Assembly (NCBI GenBank): GCA_021401465.1
Contig: JADDMT010000207.1
Coordinates: forward strand, 1-37,898
Reading direction: 5' to 3'
Length of the DNA: 37,898 nucleotides
Origin: Teratosphaeria epicoccoides
Lineage: Eukaryota > Ascomycota > Dothideomycetes > Mycosphaerellales > Teratosphaeriaceae
The position numbers and the translations under genes were made by a program. The notes beneath the pieces are model-generated. The model did not search any database and was not told the origin of the DNA. It saw only the letters and a program-made list of their open reading frames with translations. Every line of letters starts with the position of its first letter. The first letter of the stretch is position 1. Shown here in pieces: positions 10,439-20,704 of this stretch.

Positions 10439-11731
10439 TCACGTACTTCTGCCATTGCTGCTTCTAAGCCGGCGGGCAGGCGTAGATGTTGTCGCGGAAG
10501 CATTGCCGGCCCTTGACGTAGACCGCAGCTCTCGTGCTTCGCCGCGAGGCCTAGCGCCCGACGGAAGTAGTACGCATTGATTGCGCCCACGTCCTCGCGG
10601 CTGCGTGTACTCATGATCCTCACCTGAGTCATCGCTCGATGTTGCGTGCGCCAAACTTGGAGGGTCTAAGGATAAAGTCCTGTCCGAGGGCGATTCCCAT
10701 CTGACGCGTTTGTGGCCAGACTCCGCATCATTGTCTTCATCGTCCTCGTCCTCGTCGTTGTCGCGCTGTCGCTTCAGAGCAGCGTCCGAGGTAGCCACGT
10801 CACTCTCCAGCTCCGTCAGGCATGCAGCAAGCCAAGCGAATGGGATGCGTATCAGTGGCTGGGGCTGCTGCTTGTCTGGTTGGCCGAGTTGGGAAAGCTG
10901 TGGACCGCGAAGAAGTTCAGAAAGCCCAAAGACTAGCTCTCCCTCGCAGGGTTGGTTTTCAGCTGTGCGGAATTCAACCTGCTCCATGATAGGCCTTGGT
11001 TTCCCTGTATTGCCTGTGATTTCAGCTCGCCAGAGAGAGACGGAGGCCGGCTTTGCGTGCTTCTTCTTGCTCTTGTGGTTGTACGGCAGGTCGAAAGCAA
11101 CTGCGCATCGTACCCGGCCCATAGACTTGCTGATGTATCTCGGCGTGATGTATTGAATGTCACCGCCATGACTGTATGCGACCTCTCCAACCACAGTTGG
11201 CCAAGGGTCGGCGAGGGTGCTATAGAGTGTGAAATCTGGGCTGCGCGTGGCGCCCTGCACCAATCGCAAGTCCGTGCTACCGGCTTTGCGAGGGCGTGGC
11301 ACGCTGGTGCGGCTGCTGCCTGGCCGCAGGCTGTGCGCGCATTTTGTGTATTCCAATACAATCTTGTCCTCCACCTCCCTGATGAAAGCTTCGTGGGTCT
11401 TGCTGGGCATGCGCAGGTATAGTATCTGCGAGACCGGGTCGTAGTCGTAACGTGCCCGCGCGCTCCAGTGCTTGCCCAGCTTCTTAAGGGCTTCTTGCCA
11501 GATCGCAGGCGCGACAGAGGGAATAGTCACCCAGTCTGCGCCTGAGAGAGGAGAGCGCACAGCTTGAAGCACCTCTTTCACGCGCTCCTGTCGCTGTTCG
11601 CTGGTGGTTGTGGCAGCGGTCGCGCGCGGTGCCGATTGCAGTAGAGATGAGTTCACTTTCGGCGGGGTGTTCGGAGGTGATGGTGGGAGTTCCTTCGATC
11701 GCGGCCGCATCTGCCGCTCTTGCAAAGACAT
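10439..11731 (-). CDS. PD-(D/E)XK-nuclease-like protein, 430 residues
   Basis: Single uninterrupted frame, ATG at 11731 and TGA at 10439-10441; no intron is needed. It is the only intact gene in the window and the only segment with ordinary GC and CAG codons. Residues 1-60 are Pro/Ser/Thr/Gln-rich and probably disordered. Residues 61-220 look like a folded domain: helix with H-E-A-F-I-R-E-V (about 113-120), then S-P-D (164-166) and V-G-E-V-A (181-185) about 16 residues later. This is the spacing of PD-(D/E)XK nuclease-fold proteins such as the Uma2-like group, but the usual Lys of E-x-K is Ala, so activity is doubtful. Residues 322-337 are strongly acidic, followed by K-R-V-R at 341-344 and an Arg/Ser-rich tail, suggesting a nuclear protein. 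Not identified by name; an orphan fungal protein is the alternative. The other open frames overlapping it at 10345-11971 are shadows. Confidence 0.75.
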   Translation of the reverse strand: MSLQERQMRPRSKELPPSPPNTPPKVNSSLLQSAPRATAATTTSEQRQERVKEVLQAVRSPLSGADWVTIPSVAPAIWQEALKKLGKHWSARARYDYDPVSQILYLRMPSKTHEAFIREVEDKIVLEYTKCAHSLRPGSSRTSVPRPRKAGSTDLRLVQGATRSPDFTLYSTLADPWPTVVGEVAYSHGGDIQYITPRYISKSMGRVRCAVAFDLPYNHKSKKKHAKPASVSLWRAEITGNTGKPRPIMEQVEFRTAENQPCEGELVFGLSELLRGPQLSQLGQPDKQQPQPLIRIPFAWLAACLTELESDVATSDAALKRQRDNDEDEDDEDNDAESGHKRVRWESPSDRTLSLDPPSLAHATSSDDSGEDHEYTQPRGRGRNQCVLLPSGARPRGEARELRSTSRAGNASATTSTPARRLRSSNGRST

Positions 11732-12110
11732 CTACTGGTTGTAGACGATGGATGGGCATGTGCGGGGATGGAAATGCGTATGATTATTGCGATCGTGATA
11801 GCGCAACTGGCTGACCTCGACCGGCTTTCGGCAAAGACAAAAGGCAATATCGGATCAAAGCCGCCAGCAAGAACACATCGAGTCAAGCAAGATATCTCAG
11901 CCCTGCGTGAGGGTGAGGAAGAAGCAGGATACCTGGGATATCAACGCAAAACCGAAGTTTTGTCGTTTTGATCATTGACTGCAGGTGCATGTACATGATG
12001 AGTCGTATACGTCCCTGTTGTAGTGCGCGAATCTCCAAACTCTAGTAGGCGCTTAAGGCCGGTCTATATGTGCAAATTAGTAAACGCAGGTATGTCTTGG
12101 CTTTTTGACT
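11732..12110. other. Upstream region of the 430-residue gene, ordinary composition
   Basis: Continues the RIP-free composition for about 380 bp upstream of the start codon, then merges into AT-rich DNA near 12110. It presumably holds the promoter of the gene, but no convincing TATA box or other named site was found. Confidence 0.5.
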
Positions 12111-12699
12111 TTGCTTTAAAACAGTACATTGCAGCTATTACATTGCTATGTCTATATATTCATACTGCTTTAATTCTATTATAATAGGTCTTATTCCTAC
12201 TATGTCTACTAAAAGAATTAACTAGACATACTAGTAAGTATATGTTAGTAATACTGTAGCTACTAGTATCTACTATGTCAAGATTCTTAAGATGATAATA
12301 TAAGAAGAGTAGGGAATTATTAGTTATAGTATACTTATAAAGTAGCTTAATAGACAAGGAATTTAGATATATACCTTCTATCTAAAAGGTAATAATAGAG
12401 TAAAGGTAGACTACCTTATTAAGTATTAACATAAATTATAGTAGTCTACTAATAAGGAGATACTTAACATATTAGTTACTAACAGAGTTAGATCTAGAAG
12501 AACATTATTTGTCTCTTCTATATACTAGTAGCTAAGGCCCCTATGCCTCTACACTACTTATAGAAGCTCCCTACTTCTAGGCTACTTAAGAAGACTAAGC
12601 TAAAAGTAATTCCTTATACATGTTTACTATGCCTAGCTAATAAAGGTATAGTACTATTACTTATACTACCTTGACACTAAAGAGTATAAAGAGAGGTAT
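12111..12699. other. AT-rich degraded DNA, no gene recognised
   Basis: Rich in TA with stops in all frames. A 65-codon minus-strand open stretch at 12160-12357 has low-complexity Leu/Tyr/Ser/Asn composition and matches nothing recognised. No repeat ends are visible until the Copia LTR at 12700. Confidence 0.55.
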
Positions 12700-12960
12700 T
12701 GTTAAATTAATCCCTTAAGTATATGTAATAGATTTACGCATAGAAAGTAGCCATAGAATGAATATATTATGTCAGGTGTTAGATATATAACAAACATAAT
12801 TAACAGAAGAGAAGAGGTTAAAATTCTTCTCTTCCTAGCTAGGATTATATATCCTTTAACCCCTGACCTAAGTCAGGGAGGTCAGAGTTAGGGTCCTGCC
12901 TGACTCTAACTCCTACTAACTTAGTATAGCTAGTATATAACTACCTATAACATTTTAACA
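12700..12960 (-). repeat. Copia 3' LTR, minus orientation (261 bp)
   Basis: Reverse-complement match along its whole length to the Copia LTR at 28177-28435, with ends TGTTAAATT and ATTTTAACA. The flanking five bases differ (GGTAT and CTCTT), so it is not a simple solo LTR. The bases to its right, read in element sense, give the purine-rich AAGTAAGAG just before the LTR, as expected for a polypurine tract. So it should be the 3' LTR of a minus-strand element whose body continues rightwards. Confidence 0.85.
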
Positions 12961-13258
12961 CTCTTACTTAAGCATATACTAGTATATTTAGTATACTCCT
13001 ACTATCTTCTAATCTATTAGCTAGTAAAGATGATTGTTATAGCAAGCTTATACTATTAGGATAATAGTCTTGTAAAAGAGAATAATACATTAGAGCATAT
13101 TTACTACTTATATGTTTATAAACCTATGTAATTACTCTGCTTTTATAGGTAGGTCTAACTCTATTTCAAGCCCTCCTTCCCTTCTTAATTGTCCTTCTCT
13201 TTCTCTTCATCATTAATTACTAACTTCTCTAACATATTAACATGGCTCTATAGAGAGG
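12961..13258 (+). promoter_or_regulatory. Leader of the antisense ORF in the left Copia copy
   Basis: Aligns with the leader at 35752-36045 (reverse complement). The TATATAAAG box seen there at 35842-35850 is mutated to TATTTCAAG here, near 13160. It lies between the Copia 3' LTR and the antisense ORF start at 13259. Confidence 0.5.
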
Positions 13259-13672
13259 TATGTTACTAATCCTACTAGATAGTACTTTGTTTAATGTAAA
13301 GCTTACATAGATTATTAAGCTCTAGTAGGTTATCTAGTATAGTTAGCTTCTCTGACTATAGCTAACTCCTAGTAGCTCTAATGACTTAAGGCATCTAACC
13401 CTTACCCTTAGTAAGCTCTAGGCATGTATTTACTTCCTTTATAAAGCTTATAACTTTAGCTACTTTAATAAGGTACTACCTTTATTTAAGAATAAAGTAA
13501 CCTAGTATTATGTCTCTAATTACAGTACTACCTTTGCAAACAACCTAGGCCCTACTTAGTATAACCTAAACACTCTGAATAGTACTACGCTAATTACTAC
13601 TAGCTTCGCTATAGCTAGCTCTAATTAGTATATGTTCTAAGATTAGTGTAGGATTAGGTCTAGAATATAGTA
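13259..13672 (+). pseudogene. Copia antisense ORF, first about 138 codons, cut by Gypsy B
   Basis: Frame-for-frame match to the start of the larger ORF at 33760-35751 (minus), with the ATG conserved and no frame change until a 5-bp difference just before the break. It ends exactly where the Gypsy B LTR begins. Nearly all internal stops sit at the same codons in both copies. The first 35 or so codons hold about eight shared stops, so the true protein may start further in, or an intron may lie there. More mutated than the right-hand copy. Product unknown. Confidence 0.55.
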
Positions 13673-13869
13673 TGTAACTAGTAATTAATACATAGGTATG
13701 TAGTAGTATATAGAGCCTCTATCCCTAATAATAGGGTAAAGTCTAAAAAACTAATTACTACCCTTCTTTAATTCTCCTGTAAAGCATATAAGATATGCCT
13801 ACATGTGTTACATGCGGCTTAGCTTATTAGTACGACTAAATAAGCCTATAGCTTAGCTATCTAGTATCA
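13673..13869 (-). repeat. 3' LTR of Gypsy B (197 bp)
   Basis: Starts TGTAACTAG and ends CTAGTATCA, an imperfect inverted pair with TG...CA ends. The right end abuts a pyrimidine tract that is the complement of a polypurine tract. The left end coincides with the loss of homology to the Copia segment at 35334. No second copy exists in the window to confirm the ends. Confidence 0.7.
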
Positions 13870-13885
13870 TTTGCCCCCTTCTCCT
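13870..13885 (-). other. Polypurine tract of Gypsy B
   Basis: Read on the minus strand: AGGAGAAGGGGGCAAA, immediately before the 3' LTR; the plus-strand primer of reverse transcription. Confidence 0.75.
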
Positions 13886-14153
13886 ATAAGGGTCGTCTTA
13901 ACACTTAGAGAGCTTCCTTCCTACACTAAGTAAGATTAGGTCCCCTATAGTTTACTCTGTAAGCAGGTAGCTCCCTTCTAAACCCCCTTCCTTGTAGAGG
14001 CAGGTTGTAAATTATGCTAGAGTTATGACTTAGGTAACATGACTCTTTGTTACTACATAAAGCATACTACGAACATGCTTGTTAGTTCTAATTAGTTCTA
14101 GCGCTAGTTGCTTGTAGTAACAGGGAGTTTATAGCTATAGGAAGCTTCTATAG

Positions 14154-14161
14154 TATAAATA
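14154..14161 (+). promoter_or_regulatory. TATA-like box upstream of the Gypsy B antisense ORF
   Basis: TATAAATA on the plus strand, 78 bp upstream of the ATG at 14232 and outside the LTR. The position fits a promoter driving the antisense gene, although AT enrichment by RIP makes chance TATA strings likely here. Confidence 0.4.
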
Positions 14162-14984
14162 GTATACAGGTATAAAGTCTACTATTCGCATGTAGTAATC
14201 CTGACTTTCTTTATTATATTAACCTTTTAACATGCCTCCTAAAGGTTCTAAGATTACTACTAGCGCTACGCTAGCTACTCCTACGAGGTTAACAGGCGCC
14301 TAGCCTGCTTAATTCATGCCTTCCTCCTGCTACAGTTATAGTAAGGAGCTACTTGTTAACAACTACAAGCGCTACGCGTAGTATATTAGCCTTCCTAGTA
14401 CGTGTCGCTTGCTTTGAACATACGTAGGGCGCTATAAACTTAATTTTAGAGTACAGGTAATATAACGCATGCTTTAAGTTAGGATAGTAGAAGCATTATA
14501 AGTAGTATGCCTCTTTGTCTGCCTAAGGCTTACACTTCTCCTACTTGTCGTAACTACTAACTATGCTTGTAGCTATAGTAAGAGTAACTACGTATGTACC
14601 CCTATAAACTAGGCTATAGCAGCCAAATATAATGTCATGCTCCGCGCCTATGCTAAGGCTAAGCATGTTAGGCGTAATCCTGACACTACTAACAAGGATT
14701 ATGCTATAGCCTAGTAGGCCTTCCTAGACGCTACTACGAACTAGTGCCTACTACTTAAAGTATGTTTTCTGCCTGCTTGTTACATACCTTAGGCATAGGT
14801 TTTAGGTACTAACTATCTATAGAGGCTATAGCGTAACCGCGACTCTATGCCTAAGCGCTTCCCTACTATTACGGCTAAGGCTAAGCGTGCTGCTAGCGCC
14901 GCGCTAGCAGGTAGTAGCAGCTAGGCTGTTGCCGCTACTAAGCAGAACACGTAGGCCTTAGTAGGCCTCTTTAAGCTCAGCTAT

Positions 14985-15037
14985 GTAATAAGTCCCCTAG
15001 CCTGTTATTTGCTCGTTACATACTAACCTGCTAATAG
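14985..15037 (+). other. 53-nt intron in the Gypsy B antisense gene
   Basis: Donor GTAATA, branch-point consensus TACTAAC, then 10 bases to the TAG acceptor. Exon codon phase is 0 on both sides, so removal joins the two reading frames exactly. These signals make sense only on the plus strand. Confidence 0.6.
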
Positions 15038-15262
15038 TTCCTAGATACCCGCGTGCCCCGCGCGGATCTTACTCGCGCTAACGCTACTATGAGTAGGCTC
15101 TAGGCCTAGCTTAATGACAAGATAGAGGTAAGCATATCCCGCGAATACTCTCTGTCTAATCGTTGTCTACTAACCCCTTACTAGGAGTGTAAGGGCCTCA
15201 TGGACCTCCTAGGTTGTCGCCCTGACGATAATGAAGACATAGAGGCAGAGGAGGATACGAAC

Positions 15263-15328
15263 ATAGTAGTAGGGGATAATGCGGAGATAGTAGTAAGGGA
15301 TAATACAGAGATAGTAGTAGAGGATAAT
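15263..15328 (+). repeat. 24-nt coding tandem repeat, 2.75 units
   Basis: Units start at 15263, 15287 and 15311 (core ATAGTAGTAGGGGATAAT or close variants). They encode repeats of I-V-V-x-D-N-x-E in the acidic tail of the Gypsy B antisense protein. Confidence 0.7.
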
Positions 15329-15419
15329 AAGTAGCCCTAATTCGGGCACTCTTAGGGGGTAGGCAGCTCTAGCTACAAGCATGCTTGGCTTTCGCGCCCT
15401 GCCTAGGGCTAAAATATAG

Positions 15420-18400
15420 GTAGCCTATAATGCTATTTCCCCTAGGCTTACTTTCCCCTTTGTCCTCTACCTGATCTCTTCTTGCCTCTCTCCTATACTA
15501 GGTATGCTTCGATTACGTCCTTTGTGCCCTTGTAGTTAGCTTCATTAACCTAGATGTTGTAATCCTCTAGCTAATCCTTCTACTATACTAGGTATTAGCG
15601 TATACCGCTATGTACCCTTGTACCTCTAATAGCCTTAACCTCATACTCGCTACCCTCTTTAGCGAGAGGCATAGGATAGGCAGGCTCTTTGCCTACTCGG
15701 CCCTTCTAAGGCTCAAGTAGTAAGACATAGAAAACATTGTAGATCTAGTACTAGGAAGGTAGTACTAGGCAATAAGCCTAATTGCCTATTACGTCTAGCA
15801 TGCGAAATAGTCTGACAAATTAGGCTACTATCTTCCTCTTTAGCACTAGTAGTCGCATTTTCTTAGTTGACAATAGCACTATATCTCCTATAGAGTAAGC
15901 TTGGCGCTTATGCTACGCGTCATAGTACTTTGCCTACTAGTTTACTGTTTGTCGCTAATTTTCTTTAAGCCTTTTAGTTATGTCGCGTAACTAATACGCG
16001 CGCTCTATGGCAGCTAGTACCCTTCCGTTAGCAGACTCGTCCTAAGGCGCTAATGTCAGGGAAGGCTAGAATCCTAATACTACCTAGAAAGGCGACATGC
16101 TAGTAGTAGTATTATCGCATGCGTTACTCGTATATTTAGCTTGTAGTAACAACCTAGCCTAGTCATTTTGTTCCTTATTGTAGTAATAACAGAGGTATTA
16201 TTCTAGAGTCTAGTTTGCCTGCTTAGTCTAGCTGTTAGTTTGCGGATAAAAGGCCGTACTAAGCTTATGCTTTAGTTACGCTTTACATGTAAAGTTACTC
16301 TAGTATTAGCTAGTAAAGACACTGCCACGATCTAAGAGTACTCCTTCTAGCATGCTAAAACGACATACAACTTCGCGTACTATAAGGTTTACTAGTTCTA
16401 TGCTAGTACATGTCTTGTTAGTTAGGACAAAGATTACTATCTTAGAGAACCTATTAACAATTACTAGGATAGTATCATATACGTACCTAAAGAGCTTGCT
16501 TAGAGGCAGATCCGTAATAAAGTCTATAGTAATCTCTTGCTATAGCCTATTAGGTAGGGGTAAGGCATATACCTTACTATATCTGTAATAGTACTTACTC
16601 TTTATTATCTAGCACATATAGCAGGTTCGGACGTATTTGTTAACCTCCTTTGTAATATCTAGCTACTAGTACTTTCGTAATAACAAGGCAAGGGTATAGT
16701 CTCTCCTAAAGTGCCTAGCTAACAGGTTGTTATAGTATAAGCGTAGTAGTTACGCCTTTAATGCTTTATTATTTAGGACCTAAATGCGATTGCTTTTATA
16801 CTAGACGCTATACTTGTACTCCTAGCCCTCGCTAGTGCTTTCAGGTTACTCTAAGGCTAATTGTAGCTTACGAAGCAGGGTCTCTATGTTCTCTAAAACG
16901 TCCTTTGCTAGAGACTCTTCCTAGGTTACTACCTTACAAATGAAGGCTAGCAGGGTTGTCATAGGTTAGTGCTCTCTAGGTCAGAGTAGGAGCTCTATGC
17001 TCTTCGCCCGCTATACGCATGTAGCCTAGATGCGATTAACAATTAGGTTATTAGCTTGTTCTCCCTCCTAGCCCTAGAATAACAGTTTATTTCTTAGGGT
17101 TAGGAGGAGTATGTTTGCTGCCTACGTAGTTAGTACGTAGTCTACGCAACGAGAAGGCCTATTAGCTAGGTTGTTAGTTCCCTTATTATGCTTAATAGTA
17201 AAATCGACTCTTGACAAATACATAGCCTACTAAGCTTAGCGGCCGTTTAGCTATTTTATGCCTATAAATCTATAAAGGTTATTATAGTTAGAGAGTACGC
17301 GAATAGTCTACAGCATGTCTTTAAGATAGTAGCGCTATGTCTTAAAGCATTCTATAATTGCTAACAGCTCTTAGTTATAGGTCTCGTAATTCTACTCTAC
17401 TAGGGTAAACTTCTAAGAGTAGAATGCGATAGGGTGCTAGCAAGTAGTGTCTTCGCCTGCGACAAGCTAGGAGAGAATGCCGCCTAAGGCAAATATAGAG
17501 GCGTCTGTTTCCATCTTGATTAGAAGTTTAGGATCATAATACTAGAGGATTAGAGTACTAGTAAAGGCTGCTATAAGCATAGGGAAAGCAGCCTCTTTAG
17601 CCTCTCCCTATAGGAACAGGCTACCCTTTCCCTTAGCTATGGTAGTAAGCGGCGCGGCTATTTTAGAATAGTTCTTAATAAACCTCTAGTAGAAGTTAGC
17701 GAAGCTAAGAAAGCTCTAAACTTCCTTTAGAGTCTTAGGTATAGGCTACTCCTTTACTACGCTAAGCTTGCTCTTATCTATTAACACACCTGAGCTGTTA
17801 ATGACGAAGCCTAGGAACTCTAGCTAGTAAGTATAGAACTCGCACTTCTTTTAGCTAGCGTAAAGAGCGTATTTTCGCAGCTGTTCTAATACTAGGTGTA
17901 GGTGCCAAGTATGTTCCTCGCATAAGTCGCTATAGATCAGGATATTGTCTAAATATACTACGCAACAAACATCTTCAAGGCTAGCGAGGGCTCGATTAAT
18001 GTACGCTTAAAAGGTGACTAGAGCGTTAGTTAACCTAAAAGGCATTACTAGATACTTAAAGTAACTATAGTACATACGAAACGTAGTCTTCTAGTAGTTA
18101 TCTTCCTTGATTAGGATCCTATAGTATGCGTCCTTTAAGTCTAACTTAGAGAACCATGCTACACGCCCGAGGCGCGCAAGAGTCTCATTAATGAGCGGCA
18201 AGGGGCATTAATCCTTAACTAAAATCTCGTTTAGCCTATAGTAATCTACATATAGTTGCATAGTCCTGTCCTTCTTTAGTACGAACAGGATAGGAGCACC
18301 TGCCTCGCTAGTACTACGCCAGATCTAACTATTCTAGAGGGCCTAATCGAGATATTCCTAAAGTAGTTTTAGCTCTGCTCCTAACAGATTATACAGAGAG

Positions 18401-18980
18401 TAAAAAGGTAGCTTCTTACTATCTTGTAACGTGATAGCATACTCTACGCTGTTAACGCGCCTAAGCTTAGTCACGTCCTTTTCGTTAGTAAACATGTTAG
18501 CGAAGTCCTTAACCTCCTTAGGAAGAGGTTTTAGTCCTGCTGTTTTACTAGTAGCGACTACAAACACCTAGGATTTAGTTTTAATAACCGATAGAAACGC
18601 CTAGCGTCAAGCACGCGTACTACGGAAGGTACGCTGCTATAATGCTACTTATCTATGTCACTATGCACAATAATAGCCTGCTAGCGCCTCTAGGGCTACC
18701 CTAGCAAGACTAGCGCTCTAGGCATATCTAAGGTATAGAATATGCTCTACGTATACTTCTCGTATCCTGTACTGTCTACTAGCCAGATCTTTAGCTAATA
18801 CGCGCCATAATAATAGCCTCTCTTCCCCTAGAATGAATCTATAGCAGGAAGAGGCACGCTTGCGACTCGCTTAAGCCTATGCTATAAGGCGTAAGCTTAA
18901 GACATGACGTTAATGTCTACGTAGTTATCAAGTAACATGTCTGTCTTAACTTCGTCCCCTTCTGTAACAACAGTAGCGCC
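15420..18980 (-). pseudogene. pol: Gypsy B pol: protease, RT, RNase H, integrase, chromodomain
   Basis: Minus-strand order: protease (about 18830-18970; the catalytic Asp survives at 18927-18929, but Ser-Gly has decayed to Asn-Tyr), a linker ending in a 69-residue open stretch (18358-18567), RT (about 17650-18350) with the active site now Y-L-D-N near 17940-17955, RNase H starting at the M-E-T-D-A-S motif (17489-17506), integrase (about 15900-17000) and a chromodomain-like end (about 15480-15665) with a Y-L-V-x-W-like core. Homology to family A is only at the motif level. Interrupted mainly by TAG codons. It ends tail-to-tail against the antisense gene, possibly overlapping it. The open frame at 16352-16588 (plus) is a shadow. 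Confidence 0.82.
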
Positions 18981-18984
18981 ATTT

Positions 18985-19502
18985 AGGCGCTTCGTAGGCA
19001 CTAGGGCTACGTCTAGTCCCGAAGCATCTTCGCTTCTAGTTAAGGCTATAGAAAGGCTCCTTGACTAGTAACTAGCCCTTGCCTGACGTACTGCTACTAT
19101 CCTCTCATGTAGTAGGCAGGCTTAGAGATAGCGTCAAGCCTTAGCTAGCTACACTGTTTCTACCTTGCGGGTAGAGGCTATCGCCTCCCTCTTAGTCCCG
19201 CGCCTAATAGCCGGGTTTACTACAGTTATAGTAGTTGTCATTCTTGTTAGCTACTCCGCTACTACTCTAAGCAGGTAGCGCTAACCTTCGAGAGTCTCTA
19301 CTAGGCTTCTTACTATCACCCCTATTAGGCTTCTTTAGGTCCCGTTAGTTTTAATACTCGCTAGCAGTATGTTTGTGTAGAGCACGCGAGCCTCTTGCTC
19401 CTAACTACTTAATCCGAGTTACTAGGGAGATTAATTTATCCCTAGTCTTAGGTGCCTAATAGTACACCGTGATAGCCTCGCTCAAGGTATCTCGCAGCTT
19501 CA
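18985..19502 (-). pseudogene. gag: Gypsy B gag, C-terminal part
   Basis: Minus-strand reading gives a typical Gypsy gag ending: L-R-D-T-L-S-E-A-I-T-V-Y-Y, a basic and Ser-rich linker, then a decayed zinc knuckle around 19192-19238 in which one Cys and the His have become Tyr and a Gln has become TAG. The N-terminal half is cut off by the A3 LTR at 19503 and was not recognised beyond 26505. Confidence 0.72.
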
Positions 19503-19991
19503 TGTCATAAGGGTAGGTACCGATAGCAGGAAGGGGATTAGGTGTTAGACTCGCAGAGCTGTGAAGAATATCGATAATAGCAGTTAACCTTGTAACTAAC
19601 TCTCCTCTAAGCAAGAGAGGATTGAATTAAGATTAAGCATGAAGCTCCTAACTGCCTGTCCTAAAGCTATCCCTATATACTAGAGAGACATAGTAGCTCT
19701 GTTAGATCTGTTAGCAGACCTAACAGATCTATGTCTACAGATCCGTGGACTAACCCTACAGATCTAAGGGTCTATTATCCCGTGATAGATCCCTTCTTCC
19801 TTGTAGGCCTATAGATCTATAGACTAACCCTACAGATCCGGGGATCTGTCCTCACGTAACAGATCCTTTCTCCTATGACTATGCCTATAACTCATAGTAC
19901 TCCTATAACTATACTATAACTCATAGCACTTAGGACCCTCATGATCCTATATCCTATAGTACTCTAGACAGTACTCCTAACACTTATGACA
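19503..19991 (-). repeat. 3' LTR of Gypsy A3 (489 bp)
   Basis: Starts TGTCATAAG and ends CTTATGACA. Differences from its partner at 26017-26505 are nearly all transitions of the RIP type. Confidence 0.95.
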
Positions 19992-20005
19992 CTATCCCCC
20001 TCTTA
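19992..20005 (-). other. Polypurine tract of Gypsy A3
   Basis: CTATCCCCCTCTTA on the plus strand, i.e. a purine run in element sense directly before the 3' LTR; same tract as A2 at 8169-8181. Confidence 0.85.
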
Positions 20006-20071
20006 GCCTAGCTCGTCCCTAAGCTACCTTATTAGTGCGGGGTTTCTCTTGTCACTTTTTTTTATGCTATA

Positions 20072-20704
20072 ATGTCTTCTCTTTCTACATTACTACCTTG
20101 TGTCATTCTAGACACTAACGCCCCTTTAACGCAGAAACGCAAACGCCGCGCGAATCGAATCTATTATTAGGGCTAGGATAGCATGAAGTCCTACACTTAG
20201 TGTCAAGAGTTAAAACTCGTTTGTTAGGTACACATTTCCTTAGGGAAATGTTTGCAATGTCACTTTAGTAACTGTCGGAGTTATAACGCGAAGGTAACAG
20301 AGGTCGAATAGAAGAAGTTAGGTAATTAGCAGAAAAGACTAATTACTGATCTTAATTGTGCAAAGGTAGTCCTAGCCAAGGCTTCGCAGAAGATAATAGA
20401 GGCGCATGCAAAGGAGATACATCTTCAAAAACAGTTAGACATAGTCGACTAGGAGGTCGAGGATAGTCGCGCTCTCGAGGAGCGTGAGATTAGGGAGGAT
20501 GAGGCCGAGGAACAAGCTCTCTCGCAGGCTAGGTTTCTCCTTAACCTAGATCCTTCCGCGGGTCTCGCTCTTAGTCCTACGACATAGAGCGTAATAGAGG
20601 GTTTCGCTAACGCCTCATATTAGGGTTTCCTGGATGGCGTGATAGCCGAGCCGGTTGACGGCGTCCTGTAAAAGTCTAGTCGCGGCTTAGGATCTTCTTC
20701 CTAG
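20072..20704 (+). pseudogene. Antisense ORF of Gypsy A3 (Cys motif plus coiled-coil-like protein)
   Basis: ATG at 20072, 80 bp inside the 3' LTR, opposite to pol. The frame runs to TAA at 20669 (200 codons). Copy A2 has CAG there, so the ancestral ORF probably continued to the TAG at 20702, overlapping the pol end. N-terminal K-R-K-R-R; cysteines C-x8-C-x2-C-x4-C at about residues 58-74; Glu/Lys/Gln-rich coiled-coil-like stretch at about residues 80-160; hydrophobic tail. About ten internal TAG/TAA codons, all explicable as former Gln or Trp. Its cysteine spacing is the same as in the antisense ORF of Gypsy C (36519-37109). Function unknown. Confidence 0.62.

Larger units (their letters stand above)
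14232..15430 (+). pseudogene. Antisense gene of Gypsy B, spliced, with acidic repeat tail
   Basis: Starts M-P-P-K-G-S-K, then a Thr/Ala/Pro-rich segment and a Tyr/Lys-rich block (S-K-E-L-L-V-N-N-Y-K-R-Y) that looks like a folded domain. One frame runs to 14984. The frame after 15038 differs, and a canonical intron joins them in phase: donor GTAATA at 14985, branch site TACTAAC at 15021-15027, acceptor TAG ending at 15037 (53 nt). A second candidate intron, 14457-14572 (GTAATA ... ACTAAC ... GTAG), also looks well formed but would shift frame by two bases, so either an indel or another donor is involved. The last exon is acidic and holds a 24-nt tandem repeat (15263-15328). The end could be 15333 or 15430, depending on which stops are RIP-made. 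Opposite in direction to pol and tail-to-tail with it. Product unknown. Confidence 0.6.
13673..19502 (-). mobile_element. Gypsy family B LTR retrotransposon, 5' end missing
   Basis: Minus-strand element: 3' LTR (13673-13869), polypurine tract, antisense ORF on the plus strand, then pol and the C-terminal part of gag, broken off at 19502 by the A3 LTR. The sequence differs from family A throughout, although the layout is the same. It inserted into the Copia antisense ORF: the uninterrupted homologue is at 35334-36045. The left target-site duplication is likely TAGTA (13668-13672). The rest of gag and the 5' LTR were not found to the right of A3. Confidence 0.85.

Noticed and set aside
10345..11971. 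Several 70-156 codon frames overlapping the 430-residue gene on both strands
   Set aside because: Shadows of one long GC-rich frame with coherent protein features.
12160..12357. 65-codon minus-strand frame as a small gene
   Set aside because: Very AT-rich surroundings, low-complexity product, no start context or neighbour supporting it.
12700..12960. Solo Copia LTR
   Set aside because: Flanking five bases do not match, and the right flank continues as the internal 3' region of a Copia element.
14457..14572. First intron of the Gypsy B antisense gene as a firm call
   Set aside because: Splice signals look good, but removal changes the reading frame by two bases relative to the following protein-like sequence, so it is kept only as a candidate.
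16352..16588. 78-codon plus-strand frame inside Gypsy B pol
   Set aside because: Antisense of the integrase region; no motif and not in the position of the other antisense ORFs.
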